64,000 nt of DNA. Origin: Streptomyces ureilyticus (GTDB lineage: Bacteria > Actinomycetota > Actinomycetes > Streptomycetales > Streptomycetaceae). The translations under genes and the position numbers were made by a program. Positions 1-7,558 of the stretch are shown here, one piece after another; the first letter of the stretch is position 1, and each line of letters opens with the position of its first letter. Location of the stretch: assembly GCF_011045025.1 (NCBI RefSeq), contig NZ_JAAKZX010000015.1:1-64000 (forward strand), in the 5' to 3' direction. The notes beneath the pieces are model-generated. The model was not told the origin of the DNA, made no database searches, and saw nothing but the letters and a program-made list of their open reading frames with translations.

Positions 1-850
1 GGGTGGGCGCGTCGACGCCGCTGTGACCGTGGTCGTGGGCGGAGTGCGCGTCGTGCCCGGCGGCCTGGTGCCCTCCGTGGTGGGCCGAGGACCGCGAGGC
101 GGCCACTCCTGCTGCACCCTCTCCTTCTCCATCCTCGGAACTTTCCTGACGCACCGTCAATTTGATGGTCGGCCGGTCATCGGGGATCCCGAACAGGTCG
201 CGGTACTTCTTGGCCACCGACACGTTTGCCGTGTACTCGCCGGCCGGCAGGTCCACCACCGACTCGTAGTCCCATGCGGTGGTGTTGGACGCCCAGCCCT
301 TCTCGACGCCCCACACCGAGCCCAGCGTGAACGCGTTGGTGGGGCAGCTCTGCGGATACTTCGACGTGGTCGGGGCGTCCGGCCGGATCCGCCCGGAGGC
401 GTTGTTCGGGCAGAAGGCCTGCTTGGCCTTCGACACCTCTTCGCCGGCCGCGTTCTTGACCGACACCTCCAGGAAGCCGGGCAGACCGGAGAAGTCCTTC
501 ACCAGCCCGGCGGGCAGCTTCTTGGTCTGCGTCTTCGTTCCGTTGCGGATGATCTGCTGGGCGACGACGGGGTCCTTGTACGACTTCCGGGTCACCTTGA
601 ACTCCAGTGGCGCGCCGTCGACCGTGACGTACGTGCCGAGGTCCAGGAAGACCCCGCCGTCCCCCTCCCAGCGGTCGAGCGTCACGGAGTTCGACGCGGC
701 GATCAGCTTGAGCTTCGGCTTGCCTGCCGTGCCCGCCTCGGCCGCCCCGGCTCCGGGAGCGGCTCCCGCCCCGGCGACGGCGACGGTGAACGCGGCGCCT
801 GCGGCTAACGCCGAACGCTGCAGGCGATTGCGGTGCTGCTGTCTCGTCAT
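1..850 (-). CDS. Secreted lysyl-oxidase-family-type protein, N-terminal part (3' end outside window)
   Basis: The minus frame stays open from an ATG at 850, preceded by GAGGAACAG, to the left edge, so the C-terminus is missing. The product begins with a basic stretch and an Ala-rich hydrophobic segment (residues 1-37), a plausible Sec signal peptide. A region rich in short conserved motifs follows (GKPKLKLIAAS, LDLGTYVTV, FCPNNASGR, SCPTNAFTLGSVWG, KKYRDLFGIP), and then a His-rich stretch (HHGGHQAAGHDAHSAHDHGH). This order matches Streptomyces secreted proteins annotated as lysyl oxidase family, in which a copper-binding HEHWHF-type domain lies further downstream. That catalytic part is not in the window, so the enzymatic call rests on the N-terminal region only, recalled from family knowledge. 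Confidence 0.72.
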   Translation of the reverse strand, partial: MTRQQHRNRLQRSALAAGAAFTVAVAGAGAAPGAGAAEAGTAGKPKLKLIAASNSVTLDRWEGDGGVFLDLGTYVTVDGAPLEFKVTRKSYKDPVVAQQIIRNGTKTQTKKLPAGLVKDFSGLPGFLEVSVKNAAGEEVSKAKQAFCPNNASGRIRPDAPTTSKYPQSCPTNAFTLGSVWGVEKGWASNTTAWDYESVVDLPAGEYTANVSVAKKYRDLFGIPDDRPTIKLTVRQESSEDGEGEGAAGVAASRSSAHHGGHQAAGHDAHSAHDHGHSGVDAPT

Positions 851-977
851 CTGTTCCTCGTCTGTGAGTGCCCTGATCAAGTCTGTGAGCATCCTGTGAG
901 AGAGGTGAACAGGGTGTGTGGGTTGCCTGTGCCGACATATGCGTCGTGGCGGGGAACCGGCATCAGGCGGGGCGGAG

Positions 978-1075
978 GGCATACGACAAGGGCCCGCCAG
1001 GCGTAGGTGGTCTGTGCCAGGGTTCCGGAGCAGTTCATCAACAGGCCCAGAAGCGAGGCGAGTTGGGTGAGGAGT
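978..1075 (-). pseudogene. Remnant of the 3' end of a serine hydrolase gene
   Basis: About 95 bp closely match 62583-62676, inside the transmembrane C-terminal part of the serine hydrolase at the right end of the window. The shared encoded segment reads LTQLASLLGLLMN followed by SGT(L/T)xQTTYAW. Neither the catalytic domain nor a start is present here. It is a decayed partial copy, abutting a kinase fragment on the other strand. Confidence 0.7.
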
Positions 1076-1082
1076 GATGCGG

Positions 1083-1210
1083 CGGTGCCGCACCTCAGGC
1101 GGGTACCGGCCTCATCGGACTGGCCGACCGCGTGGCCGTGGCGGACGGCAGACTCCGCATCTTCAGCCCTCAGGACGGGCCTACCCTGATGCACGTGGTC
1201 GTCCAACGCG
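1083..1210 (+). pseudogene. Remnant of the C-terminus of a two-component sensor kinase
   Basis: The plus frame reads AGTGLIGLADRVAVADGRLR and then SPQDGPTL. This is the G2-box end of a HATPase_c domain from a NarL/DesK-type histidine kinase (usual form GxGLxGLxDRVxAxxGxLxIxSPxGxGT). No upstream kinase sequence is present. A separate middle portion of a kinase of the same type lies at 16290-16803, so the two may derive from one or two related genes. Confidence 0.65.
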
Positions 1211-1313
1211 CCGCAGCCGCCCTGCGCCAGGAGTGCCCCAGCACCGTCGGACGACGCAGCTCGGTCAGGTCTGCGAGAAGCGCCGCCTGATGCTCCCGGC
1301 GGCGCCGACGCGC

Positions 1314-1652
1314 TCAGCTGGAACTGTCGGGCTCTTCCTTCGCGGCGCGGCGGTACTCGGCGTTGATGCGCTGCGCTTCCTCGAGCTGGTCCTCAAGGAT
1401 GACGATGCGGCAGGCAGCCTCGATCGGGGTCCCCTGGTCGACGAGTTCGCGGGCGCGGGCGGCGATCCGCAGCTGGTAGCGGGAGTAGCGGCGGTGCCCG
1501 CCTTCCGAGCGGAGCGGAGTGATCAGACGGGCCTCACCGATGGCCCGGAGGAAGCCGGGGGTGGTGCCGAGCATTTCGGCGGCCCGACCCATCGTGTACG
1601 CGGGGTAGTCGTCGTCGTCCAGACGACCGCTGAGCGGAGTATCTGCTGTCAT
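1314..1652 (-). CDS. MerR-family transcriptional regulator (short form)
   Basis: A 112-residue protein with a MerR-type winged helix in residues 15-65 ([20 protein letters not shown], then [11 protein letters not shown]) and a C-terminal helix ([23 protein letters not shown]) that should form the dimerising coiled coil. There is no C-terminal effector domain or metal-binding cysteine, so the signal it senses cannot be told. Short MerR proteins of this kind are common in Streptomyces and, from memory, often lie near cold-shock protein genes; here cspA is 3.5 kb away. The ATG at 1652 has only a weak GAGGTG-like site upstream. Confidence 0.85.
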   Translation of the reverse strand: MTADTPLSGRLDDDDYPAYTMGRAAEMLGTTPGFLRAIGEARLITPLRSEGGHRRYSRYQLRIAARARELVDQGTPIEAACRIVILEDQLEEAQRINAEYRRAAKEEPDSSS

Positions 1653-1680
1653 TTACACCTCGTTGTACGACGCGTCGAGG

Positions 1681-1708
1681 GGCCCTGGTGCCGTGCGGCA
1701 CCAGGGCC
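1681..1708. terminator. Perfect 12-bp stem-loop upstream of the MerR gene
   Basis: GGCCCTGGTGCC and its exact reverse complement are separated by GTGC. There is no clear T-run on either side. It sits 29 bp upstream of the MerR start, so it is either a terminator insulating that gene or part of its leader. Confidence 0.5.
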
Positions 1709-2059
1709 CCGAAGGGATTGAACACCATCCGTCGGCCCTACTGCTCTGCCGACCTGCTGTTTCCGCTACCCGGCCCGGGAGAGGGCCGGGAGTGCGGGGA
1801 TCGCGGATTCGTGACCGGGGACCACCTTCCAATCCGGGTCTTGCGGTACCCAGCCGGATGATGCTTCCCGGGCCGGGCGATCCTGATGGCGTCTGCTCCC
1901 TCCGTGCTTCCTCTGAGTGATGCGAACTGCTGGTGTTGCTGTCGGCGGCCCCTCAACCTGCGAGCCGCCCAGTGCGACTGTCAGTCCCGTCACCGACCTG
2001 CGAACAACCTGGCTTCGGAACTCCACAGTCACCCTGACCTGCGAACTTCATGTACCGCT

Positions 2060-2084
2060 GCCCGGCAGTTCGTGTCTGCCGGGC
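2060..2084 (+). terminator. 9-bp stem-loop followed by a pyrimidine run
   Basis: GCCCGGCAG and CTGCCGGGC flank a 7-nt loop and are followed by CTTCTT, the layout of a weak intrinsic terminator on the plus strand. No gene is recognised immediately upstream. Confidence 0.45.
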
Positions 2085-2261
2085 CTTCTTGATCGTGTCT
2101 ACGAAAGGAACCTTAACCAGATCACCAGCCAATGTCTACTCCGGCCAACACAGATTTCAGTGCTCTCGAGACGTAAGTATTTTGCGCCGGCCGACCGTGG
2201 CGGCACGGTGGGCCATGCGCCCCAGCGCCCGGTCCCCACCGCTCCGGTACGCCGGCATCGC

Positions 2262-2313
2262 GTCGGCGCCAGGGGGCACGTACAGGAGTCGGCGCCAGAG
2301 GTCACGTACAGGA
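2262..2313. repeat. Two 26-bp tandem repeats upstream of the GvpU-like gene
   Basis: The unit GTCGGCGCCAGG...GTACAGGA occurs twice without a gap (2262-2287 and 2288-2313), with about three mismatches. It lies 42 bp before the ATG at 2355, where an operator or leader element would be expected. Confidence 0.6.
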
Positions 2314-2354
2314 AATGGGCACAGAGGACCGACCGCTGCATAAAATCAGCTCTC

Positions 2355-2729
2355 ATGTCGAAACCTGACGACCTGCTCGCGGACATCGCCGCCAAGGTGG
2401 AGTCCGCGCAAAGCAATCAGATGTCGCTGACCGTGGTGGTCGGCGGAGCTGTCATCACCGGCCGGCTGGCGCCCGAAGCCGTGTGGAGGGAGCGAGTGTC
2501 GGAGGTGCTGAAGGACTCGGACCGTCTCGGCCAGTTCTCCGGTGTCTTCGCTGCCGAGTGGTCAGAAGACCGAACCGACCGCCGTGAGACACCCACGCAC
2601 CTGCACTTCCATCTCGCCCGGATCCTGCAGGGCAGTGTCGGGATCCCCGAGACGGGGGGAATGTACCGAGTCGCGATCAGCGACGTCAGTGCCTGGACCG
2701 TGGGCGACTTCAGTTACTCCGAACCCTGA
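2355..2729 (+). CDS. Small acidic protein resembling gas-vesicle accessory protein GvpU
   Basis: A 124-residue protein with the pattern LTVVVGGAVITGRLAPEAVW near residues 25-45, then THLHFHLARILQGSVGIPET and YRVAISDVSAWTVGDFSYSEP at the end. The LTxxVxGxVITG core and overall size resemble GvpU of Bacillus gas-vesicle operons and a widespread family of Streptomyces proteins. No other gvp gene is nearby, so a gas-vesicle role is doubtful; a conserved protein of unknown function is equally fair. The start is chosen as the first ATG giving the conserved N-terminus; the ribosome binding site is weak. A strong terminator follows 10 bp after the stop. Confidence 0.7.
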   Translation: MSKPDDLLADIAAKVESAQSNQMSLTVVVGGAVITGRLAPEAVWRERVSEVLKDSDRLGQFSGVFAAEWSEDRTDRRETPTHLHFHLARILQGSVGIPETGGMYRVAISDVSAWTVGDFSYSEP

Positions 2730-2739
2730 GACGCTCATG

Positions 2740-2777
2740 ACGAGAGCCCTGCCGACGTGTGTCGGCAGGGCTCTCGT
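2740..2777 (+). terminator. Perfect 17-bp stem-loop terminator
   Basis: The arms 2740-2756 and 2761-2777 are exact reverse complements around GTGT. It sits between the convergent GvpU-like gene (plus) and the 102-residue protein gene (minus), so it may serve both. Confidence 0.75.
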
Positions 2778-2815
2778 CGCTGCTGTGAGGCCGGCTTCCG
2801 CCGGTCCTCATGGCT

Positions 2816-3124
2816 TCAGGAGGCGGGCGTACCAAGCAGGGCCGATGCGGCCTGCAGCGGTGTGAGGGCGGGTGCGGCGGGTGCGCTCTCCTCGCCGTTG
2901 CGGCAGGTGAAACCGAGGCGGCTCATGGCGCGGGTCACTTCCCCGCTGGTGAAATCGCGGCGGTCCTGCCGGGTGATGACTTCGCCCACTTGCTTGACGG
3001 GATAGTGGCGGCGGCCGATGAGCACGGACTCACCCGTGATGACCTCGGGCTTGATGCCCTTCATGGCGTCCACTACCTCTTGCTTGGAGAACTCGAACGG
3101 GAACCGGGCGATGACACAGCGCAT
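2816..3124 (-). CDS. Conserved actinobacterial small protein of unknown function
   Basis: A 102-residue protein starting MRCVIARFPFEFSKQEVV, then GIKPEVITGESVLIGRRHYPVKQVG and ITRQDRRDF, and ending in LTPLQAASALLGTP. These motifs are shared by a family widespread in Streptomyces, which I recognise but cannot assign a role. The ATG at 3124 is preceded at 5 nt by GGGAGG, which favours it over longer in-frame starts up to 3217. It is convergent with the GvpU-like gene and lies downstream of the DEAD-box helicase on the same strand with a gap of 167 bp. Confidence 0.85.
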   Translation of the reverse strand: MRCVIARFPFEFSKQEVVDAMKGIKPEVITGESVLIGRRHYPVKQVGEVITRQDRRDFTSGEVTRAMSRLGFTCRNGEESAPAAPALTPLQAASALLGTPAS

Positions 3125-3291
3125 GATGCCTCCCAGGGGATGACAGGGGATGGAGTACGAGTACGGGGCTGACCGGCTGAGGCGGGTCAGAGGGAGCGGG
3201 CGAGCACGCGCGAGCACGCCCCACGGTCCAGCGGCGCCGAGGATGTCTCGTAGACGACCCGATCCGGTCCGTGTACGGGGAGCTGTCGGTC

Positions 3292-4833
3292 CTAGGCCGC
3301 CGGGTTGGCGGCGGACGGCCCCTGTGCCGTGCGGCGTGCCGCCTCGCCGGTGGGCCGGCCCTGGGCGGGGCGGCCACGGCGGCGGCCCCGGGGCGGGGAC
3401 GAGGAAGAGGCGCCGCGCCGGGGGCGTTCCGCGGCCGGCACTGTGATGGTGACCGGGACGCCCGAGGGGGCCTGAGCGCCTGTGATGCGGGTCAACTCCG
3501 CTTCTCCTGAGTTCACTTGGGTTGTCTGCGGGGTGATGCCGGCGGCGGCCATCAGCCGGCTCATGTCGCGGCGCTGGTTGGGGGTCACCAAGGTGACCAC
3601 GCTGCCGGACTCGCCGGCACGTGCCGTACGGCCGCCACGGTGCAGATAGTCCTTGTGGTCGCTGGGCGGATCGACGTTCACGACCAGATCGAGGTTGTCG
3701 ACGTGGATTCCGCGTGCCGCGACATTGGTCGCCACCAGCACCGTCACGTGCCCGGCCTTGAACCGGTTCAGGGTCCGTGTGCGCTGCGGCTGGGACTTGC
3801 CGCCGTGCAGGGCGCCGGCGCGGACGCCGCTGTTCAGCAGATGCTCGGTCAGCCGGTCCACCGCGTGCTTGGTGTCCAGGAACATGAGCACCCGGCCCTC
3901 GCGTGCCGCGATCTCGGTGGTGGTGCGGTGCTTGTCCGCACCGCGTACGTGGAGTACGTGGTGCTCCATGGTCGTGACCGCACCCGCGGACGGGTCGACG
4001 GAGTGGACCACCGGGTCGTGCAGATAGCGGCGGACCAGCAGGTCGACGTTACGGTCCAGGGTGGCCGAGAAGAGCATCCGCTGCCCCTCGGTACGCACTT
4101 GGTCGAGCAGCGCGGTGACCTGGGGCATGAAGCCCATGTCGGTCATCTGGTCGGCCTCGTCGAGGACGGTGATGGCGACGCGGTCGAGCCGGCAGTCGCC
4201 GCGGTCGATGAGGTCCTTGAGCCGGCCCGGTGTGGCGACGACGACCTCCGCACCGCCACGCAGTGCACTGGCCTGCCTGCCGATCGACATCCCGCCGACC
4301 ACGGTGGTCAGTCGCAGCCGCAGAGCCCGGGCGTACGGAGTGAGCGCGTCGGTGACCTGTTGGGCGAGCTCGCGCGTGGGTACGAGGACGAGGGCCAGCG
4401 GCTGCCGGGGCTCGGCGCGCTGACCGGCCGTACGGGCCAGGACCGCGAGGCCGAAGGCGAGGGTCTTGCCCGAGCCGGTGCGGCCACGGCCGAGTACGTC
4501 GCGGCCCGCGAGGGAGTTCGGCAGGGTCGCCGCCTGGATCGGGAACGGTGCGGTCACGCCTTCGTGGCCGAGTGCGGCCAGCAACTGCGCCGGCATGGCG
4601 AGATCGGCGAACGTCTCGACGGCACCGAGTGCCGGGGTGATCGTCTTCGGCAGTGCGAACTCGCCCTGAGGCGCGGCCTGTCGGCGTCCGTGACCTTCGG
4701 GACGGCGCGGAGCACCGGAGCGGCCGGGCACCGCGGTTCCGGCCCCGGCTCCGTAGCGGCTGCCGCCCCTCTTGGAGCCGGAACCTCCGGCGCGTGTGCG
4801 GGCGAAGCGATCGTTTGTACGGGTGCGGTTCAT
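3292..4833 (-). CDS. DEAD-box ATP-dependent RNA helicase
   Basis: A 513-residue protein that unwinds RNA duplexes using ATP. After a basic low-complexity N-terminus (1-70) come the Q-motif region with FPIQ, Walker A GRTGSGKT (117-124), PTRELAQQ, GG, TPGRL, DEAD box VLDEADQM, SAT (LFSATL), then the second RecA domain with LHGGKSQ, LVATNVAARGI and HRGGRTARAGESG. The tail (about 440-513) is basic and disordered. The start at ATG 4833 follows AAGGAAGG at 7 nt; an upstream in-frame start at 4857 lacks this. The cold-shock protein gene lies 367 bp upstream on the same strand behind its own terminator, so the two are probably separate transcripts though both fit cold adaptation of RNA. Confidence 0.95.
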   Translation of the reverse strand: MNRTRTNDRFARTRAGGSGSKRGGSRYGAGAGTAVPGRSGAPRRPEGHGRRQAAPQGEFALPKTITPALGAVETFADLAMPAQLLAALGHEGVTAPFPIQAATLPNSLAGRDVLGRGRTGSGKTLAFGLAVLARTAGQRAEPRQPLALVLVPTRELAQQVTDALTPYARALRLRLTTVVGGMSIGRQASALRGGAEVVVATPGRLKDLIDRGDCRLDRVAITVLDEADQMTDMGFMPQVTALLDQVRTEGQRMLFSATLDRNVDLLVRRYLHDPVVHSVDPSAGAVTTMEHHVLHVRGADKHRTTTEIAAREGRVLMFLDTKHAVDRLTEHLLNSGVRAGALHGGKSQPQRTRTLNRFKAGHVTVLVATNVAARGIHVDNLDLVVNVDPPSDHKDYLHRGGRTARAGESGSVVTLVTPNQRRDMSRLMAAAGITPQTTQVNSGEAELTRITGAQAPSGVPVTITVPAAERPRRGASSSSPPRGRRRGRPAQGRPTGEAARRTAQGPSAANPAA

Positions 4834-5144
4834 GCGGAACCTTCCTTGATGTGGCACGAATCAAGGAATTCCCGCAGCAAAAGAGCAGCGCAGAGAATCG
4901 CGAGAACGAGCCGAAGACAATGCGGGATCGAATGGGATCCCGAAGGGAATGTGCAGGAAATGTGCGGGGGAATTCGCAGGGTGTGCGTGGGATTTGTCTC
5001 TCACGAGAATAGTGAGATCCCGGCAGCAGGGGATGCAGCGGGGGATCAATGGATCCATGCCCTGGGCCATGCCCCTGGATCACGCTGCGGCTGAAAGGTA
5101 CGAGGAGGACGGTTTGCCAGATGGTCCGCGTCCCGAAAATCGAT
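4834..5144. other. Leader region of the helicase gene
   Basis: About 310 bp without a supported gene. It is relatively rich in A/T for this genome and probably holds the helicase promoter and a long 5' untranslated region. I see no clear operator. Confidence 0.5.
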
Positions 5145-5182
5145 CAGCTGGGGCCCGCACCCCAAGGTGCGGGCCCCAGCTG
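5145..5182 (-). terminator. 17-bp stem-loop terminator of the cold-shock gene
   Basis: The arms 5145-5161 and 5166-5182 are exact reverse complements around CCAA, 17 bp after the stop codon of the cold-shock gene on the minus strand. Confidence 0.8.
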
Positions 5183-5199
5183 CGAAGTACGTATCAGCG

Positions 5200-5403
5200 T
5201 CAGGCGGGAACGATGTTCTCGGCCGTCGGGCCCTTCTGGCCCTGCGCGATGTCGAAGGTCACCTTCTGGCCTTCCGACAGCTCACGGAAGCCCTGAGCGG
5301 CGATGTTCGAGTAGTGAGCGAAGACATCGGCGCCGCCGCCGTCCTGCTCGATGAAGCCGAAGCCCTTTTCCGCGTTGAACCACTTCACGGTGCCGGTAGC
5401 CAT
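5200..5403 (-). CDS. Cold-shock protein, CspA family
   Basis: A 67-residue single-OB-fold protein, the usual length. It contains RNP1-like KGFGFIEQ and RNP2-like VFAHYSNI, preceded by the family start [14 protein letters not shown]. Such proteins bind single-stranded nucleic acid and melt RNA structure. The ATG at 5403 follows AAAGGAG at 8 nt. Upstream DNA to about 5600 is unusually A/T-rich and free of genes, fitting the long structured 5' leader typical of csp genes. A terminator follows directly, so it is monocistronic. Confidence 0.97.
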   Translation of the reverse strand: MATGTVKWFNAEKGFGFIEQDGGGADVFAHYSNIAAQGFRELSEGQKVTFDIAQGQKGPTAENIVPA

Positions 5404-5642
5404 ATTGAATCTCCTTTGGGGCGGTGTTCGGAGTCCACACTGTGCGGTCTCCGCGTCGTCGCGATGATCACCCCGCCGGAAATTAACCGGAGATGTAAGG
5501 GGCTCTACCGGCGTATGAAACCGGCGAGGACACCCCAAGCGTTCGGGAACCACAACTGCAACTGGGATCGACAGTATCACGGTGCGATCGACCGTGTGCG
5601 TTGACTAATTCTGCTCCGCCTGCCGAGTGAGGAACCTTCATC

Positions 5643-5830
5643 GAGCGTGACGTCTATTTCTCATTTCGCGGCCACAGATATTGGCTCACCAGGACCCCAG
5701 CGTTTCTGGCCGACGGGCGGCGCACGGCGAATGCTGTAGTGGTCGACGGCACGGCGTACCGCTGGCGGCTGCGGCGCAAACCGACCTCCTTCCAGGGCCT
5801 GGCCTGGTCAGCGCACCAGTCCGTCGGCTT
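5643..5830 (+). pseudogene. Possible fragment of a small conserved Streptomyces protein
   Basis: A plus frame open from a TGA at about 5630 encodes YFSFRGHRYWLTRTPAFLAD, then VVVDGTAYRWRLRRKPTSFQ and GLAWSA. The GTAYRW(R/T)xRRxPT...GxAWS pattern is one I associate with short hypothetical proteins of Streptomyces, but the family-like sequence stops near 5815 and continues as unrelated sequence. No good start codon precedes it. It is probably a 5'-defective, 3'-truncated remnant; it may be nothing. Confidence 0.35.
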
Positions 5831-5839
5831 CACACCCGC

Positions 5840-6781
5840 CTATGTCGTTCTGCGGCCCTTGCGCTGTGACAGCCACCGGGCGACCGCCTCCGAGATCGGC
5901 TGCCCGGTCTCCAGTTCGACGAAGCCGAACTGGCCGCCCTGATTGCACTCCAGGAACCACCAGATGCTCTCCTCGTCCTCGGCGAAGTCGAAGGCGGCGT
6001 ACGCCAGTCCGGCAAGGGTGACGTACTCGTGTACCGACCTGCCGATGCGTACGGGCACCGGGACCGCCTCCCAGGCGTGCCCGGTGTCGCCGTAGCGCCC
6101 GTCGACCTGGCCGGGTTCGGCGGCCTTCCGCGCGGCGAACAGCTGGGTGCCGACACAGGTCAGACGAATGTCGGCACGCTTGGGTATGTACCGCTGCAGC
6201 AGCGCAGGACCGGCTGCGACGGCGGAGAAGTCCGGGTCGGGGCCGACCAGGGTGGTGGGCAGCGCCAGCGCGGGATCACCGGGCGGCGGTCCTGAGGCGG
6301 ACTTCACCACCACGTCCCCGTGCTCCTTGGCGAACTGCTGTGCCAGGCGCGGGGAGGTGGTGATGGCAGTCGGTGGTACGGCGAAGCCGCTGAGATGAGC
6401 CGTCCTCAACTGCCATGGCTTCAACCGGGCTTGGTCGGCGTTGCGCGGATGGTTCATCCATCGCGCAGAGGCGGAGTAGAGCATTCCGAACAGCGCCTGA
6501 TGGGTCTCGGCGGTCAGCCACACGGATGGGCGGGGCGCGTGAGCGGCCGGTTCGCCGGGCCTGCGTACCCATACGGAGTCCAGGCCTCCCATGCTGAGCA
6601 CATGTCCGTTCACCGACAGGTGACCCTCGAAGTCGCCACGGGCGTAGTCCGCGGACATCAGGGCCTTGCCTGGCAGGTCGGCAGGGTCGAGCCGCATCAC
6701 GGCCACCCCCGTCTCGTGCAGCTTGGTCACCACCATGTCGGCGGTGACGTCCTCTTCGGACGTGAGGATCAGTACGGTCAT
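5840..6781 (-). CDS. tgmB: ATP-grasp ribosomal peptide maturase (SAV_5884 family)
   Basis: A 313-residue ATP-grasp ligase. In this family the enzyme uses ATP to join acidic side chains of the precursor to Ser/Thr hydroxyls or Lys amines, forming macrocycles (graspetides). Visible features are the pre-ATP-grasp N-terminus MTVLILTSEEDVTADMV, a Lys region DVVVKSASGPP, LLQRYIPKRADIRLTCVG, and the metal-binding end FDFAEDEESIWWFLECNQGG with the D/E...E.N pattern. It lies 14 bp downstream of the precursor gene. The usual third gene, a PIMT-like methyltransferase that makes aspartimide in some of these clusters, is not found nearby. Confidence 0.92.
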   Translation of the reverse strand: MTVLILTSEEDVTADMVVTKLHETGVAVMRLDPADLPGKALMSADYARGDFEGHLSVNGHVLSMGGLDSVWVRRPGEPAAHAPRPSVWLTAETHQALFGMLYSASARWMNHPRNADQARLKPWQLRTAHLSGFAVPPTAITTSPRLAQQFAKEHGDVVVKSASGPPPGDPALALPTTLVGPDPDFSAVAAGPALLQRYIPKRADIRLTCVGTQLFAARKAAEPGQVDGRYGDTGHAWEAVPVPVRIGRSVHEYVTLAGLAYAAFDFAEDEESIWWFLECNQGGQFGFVELETGQPISEAVARWLSQRKGRRTT

Positions 6782-6795
6782 TCGGTTACGGATCG

Positions 6796-6987
6796 TCAGT
6801 CGTCGAAGTGTGTCTGGGAACCGGCGGTGGATGTCGTCGTACCGGCAGCCAGGAGGAGGTCCGGGTCACTGACGGCCGGACGTCCGTCGGGAAGCACGTT
6901 CAGTTGAAGCGACTCGTCGAAGCGGTATGGCGTCACCACCGTCGGAAGCGCTCTCGGGAGGGCGTAGTTGAGGGTGAACGGTCGCAC
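6796..6987 (-). CDS. tgmA: ATP-grasp-modified RiPP precursor peptide
   Basis: A 63-residue peptide beginning (V/M)RPFTLNYALP, with the leader motif QLNVLPDGRPAVSDPD and the Thr-rich acidic core end LLLAAGTTTSTAGSQTHFDD. This is the signature of the putative ATP-grasp target RiPP family. Thr/Ser and Asp in the last 15 residues are the likely ester-forming partners, an inference from related graspetides. The GTG at 6987 is preceded at 6 nt by GGAGG, which decides this start; the frame is open further upstream to 7149 but without family-like sequence. It is co-transcribed with tgmB. Confidence 0.9.
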   Translation of the reverse strand: MRPFTLNYALPRALPTVVTPYRFDESLQLNVLPDGRPAVSDPDLLLAAGTTTSTAGSQTHFDD

Positions 6988-7558
6988 TCGAAACCTCCAA
7001 GTCGGCACGCTGCCTGCGCGCAGTCCCTCACACGTTCCTTGCGCGAGGAATTCATCACTTCTGTCATCTTTCAGGAAGATCGTCACATCACCCGCTGCCT
7101 CACCTGCCTCATCCACATCACTGACATCACGAACACTCAACTTCCCCATGACTTACACATCGAAATGGGTGCTGGAAACGTCACAGGGGCATGCCTGGGG
7201 TTGCTGACTCACGTGAGGTACGAGGCCCCGGAGGCGAGGCATCGCTCGCGCGCAGTCCGGCGAACGAATCCGGCAAAGGCGACCGGTCGTATCGGGGCGA
7301 CCGCCGACGGAGTGACTCGACGTCGACTCCATGGGCGGCGCGGATGAGGCCGTGCGCCCTTGGCGCGACGCCGCCTCGCCCTCAATGGCTCCGCTGGAAG
7401 AGCGACACCGACGGCCATGCCTTTCCGACCTGTTCGGCACGCTTTCCCGGCCGGAGTGCGGGCGCTGACATGGTGGCCGGACCATGACGCGGGCACCACG
7501 ACGGGCGAACGGGACCATCACGCCCCCGAACGGTGAGTGGCCCGGCCGACGGGCGGGT
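6988..7558. other. Intergenic stretch upstream of tgmA
   Basis: About 570 bp with no gene I can support. The part near 7000-7150 is lower in GC and should hold the tgmA promoter. The frame of tgmA stays open here but lacks conserved motifs. Confidence 0.5.

Larger units (their letters stand above)
1709..2354. other. Gene-poor stretch with one hairpin and one tandem repeat
   Basis: No reading frame here shows recognisable motifs or a supported start. The stretch contains the hairpin at 2060-2084 and the 26-bp tandem repeat at 2262-2313, and leads into the GvpU-like gene. Confidence 0.6.
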
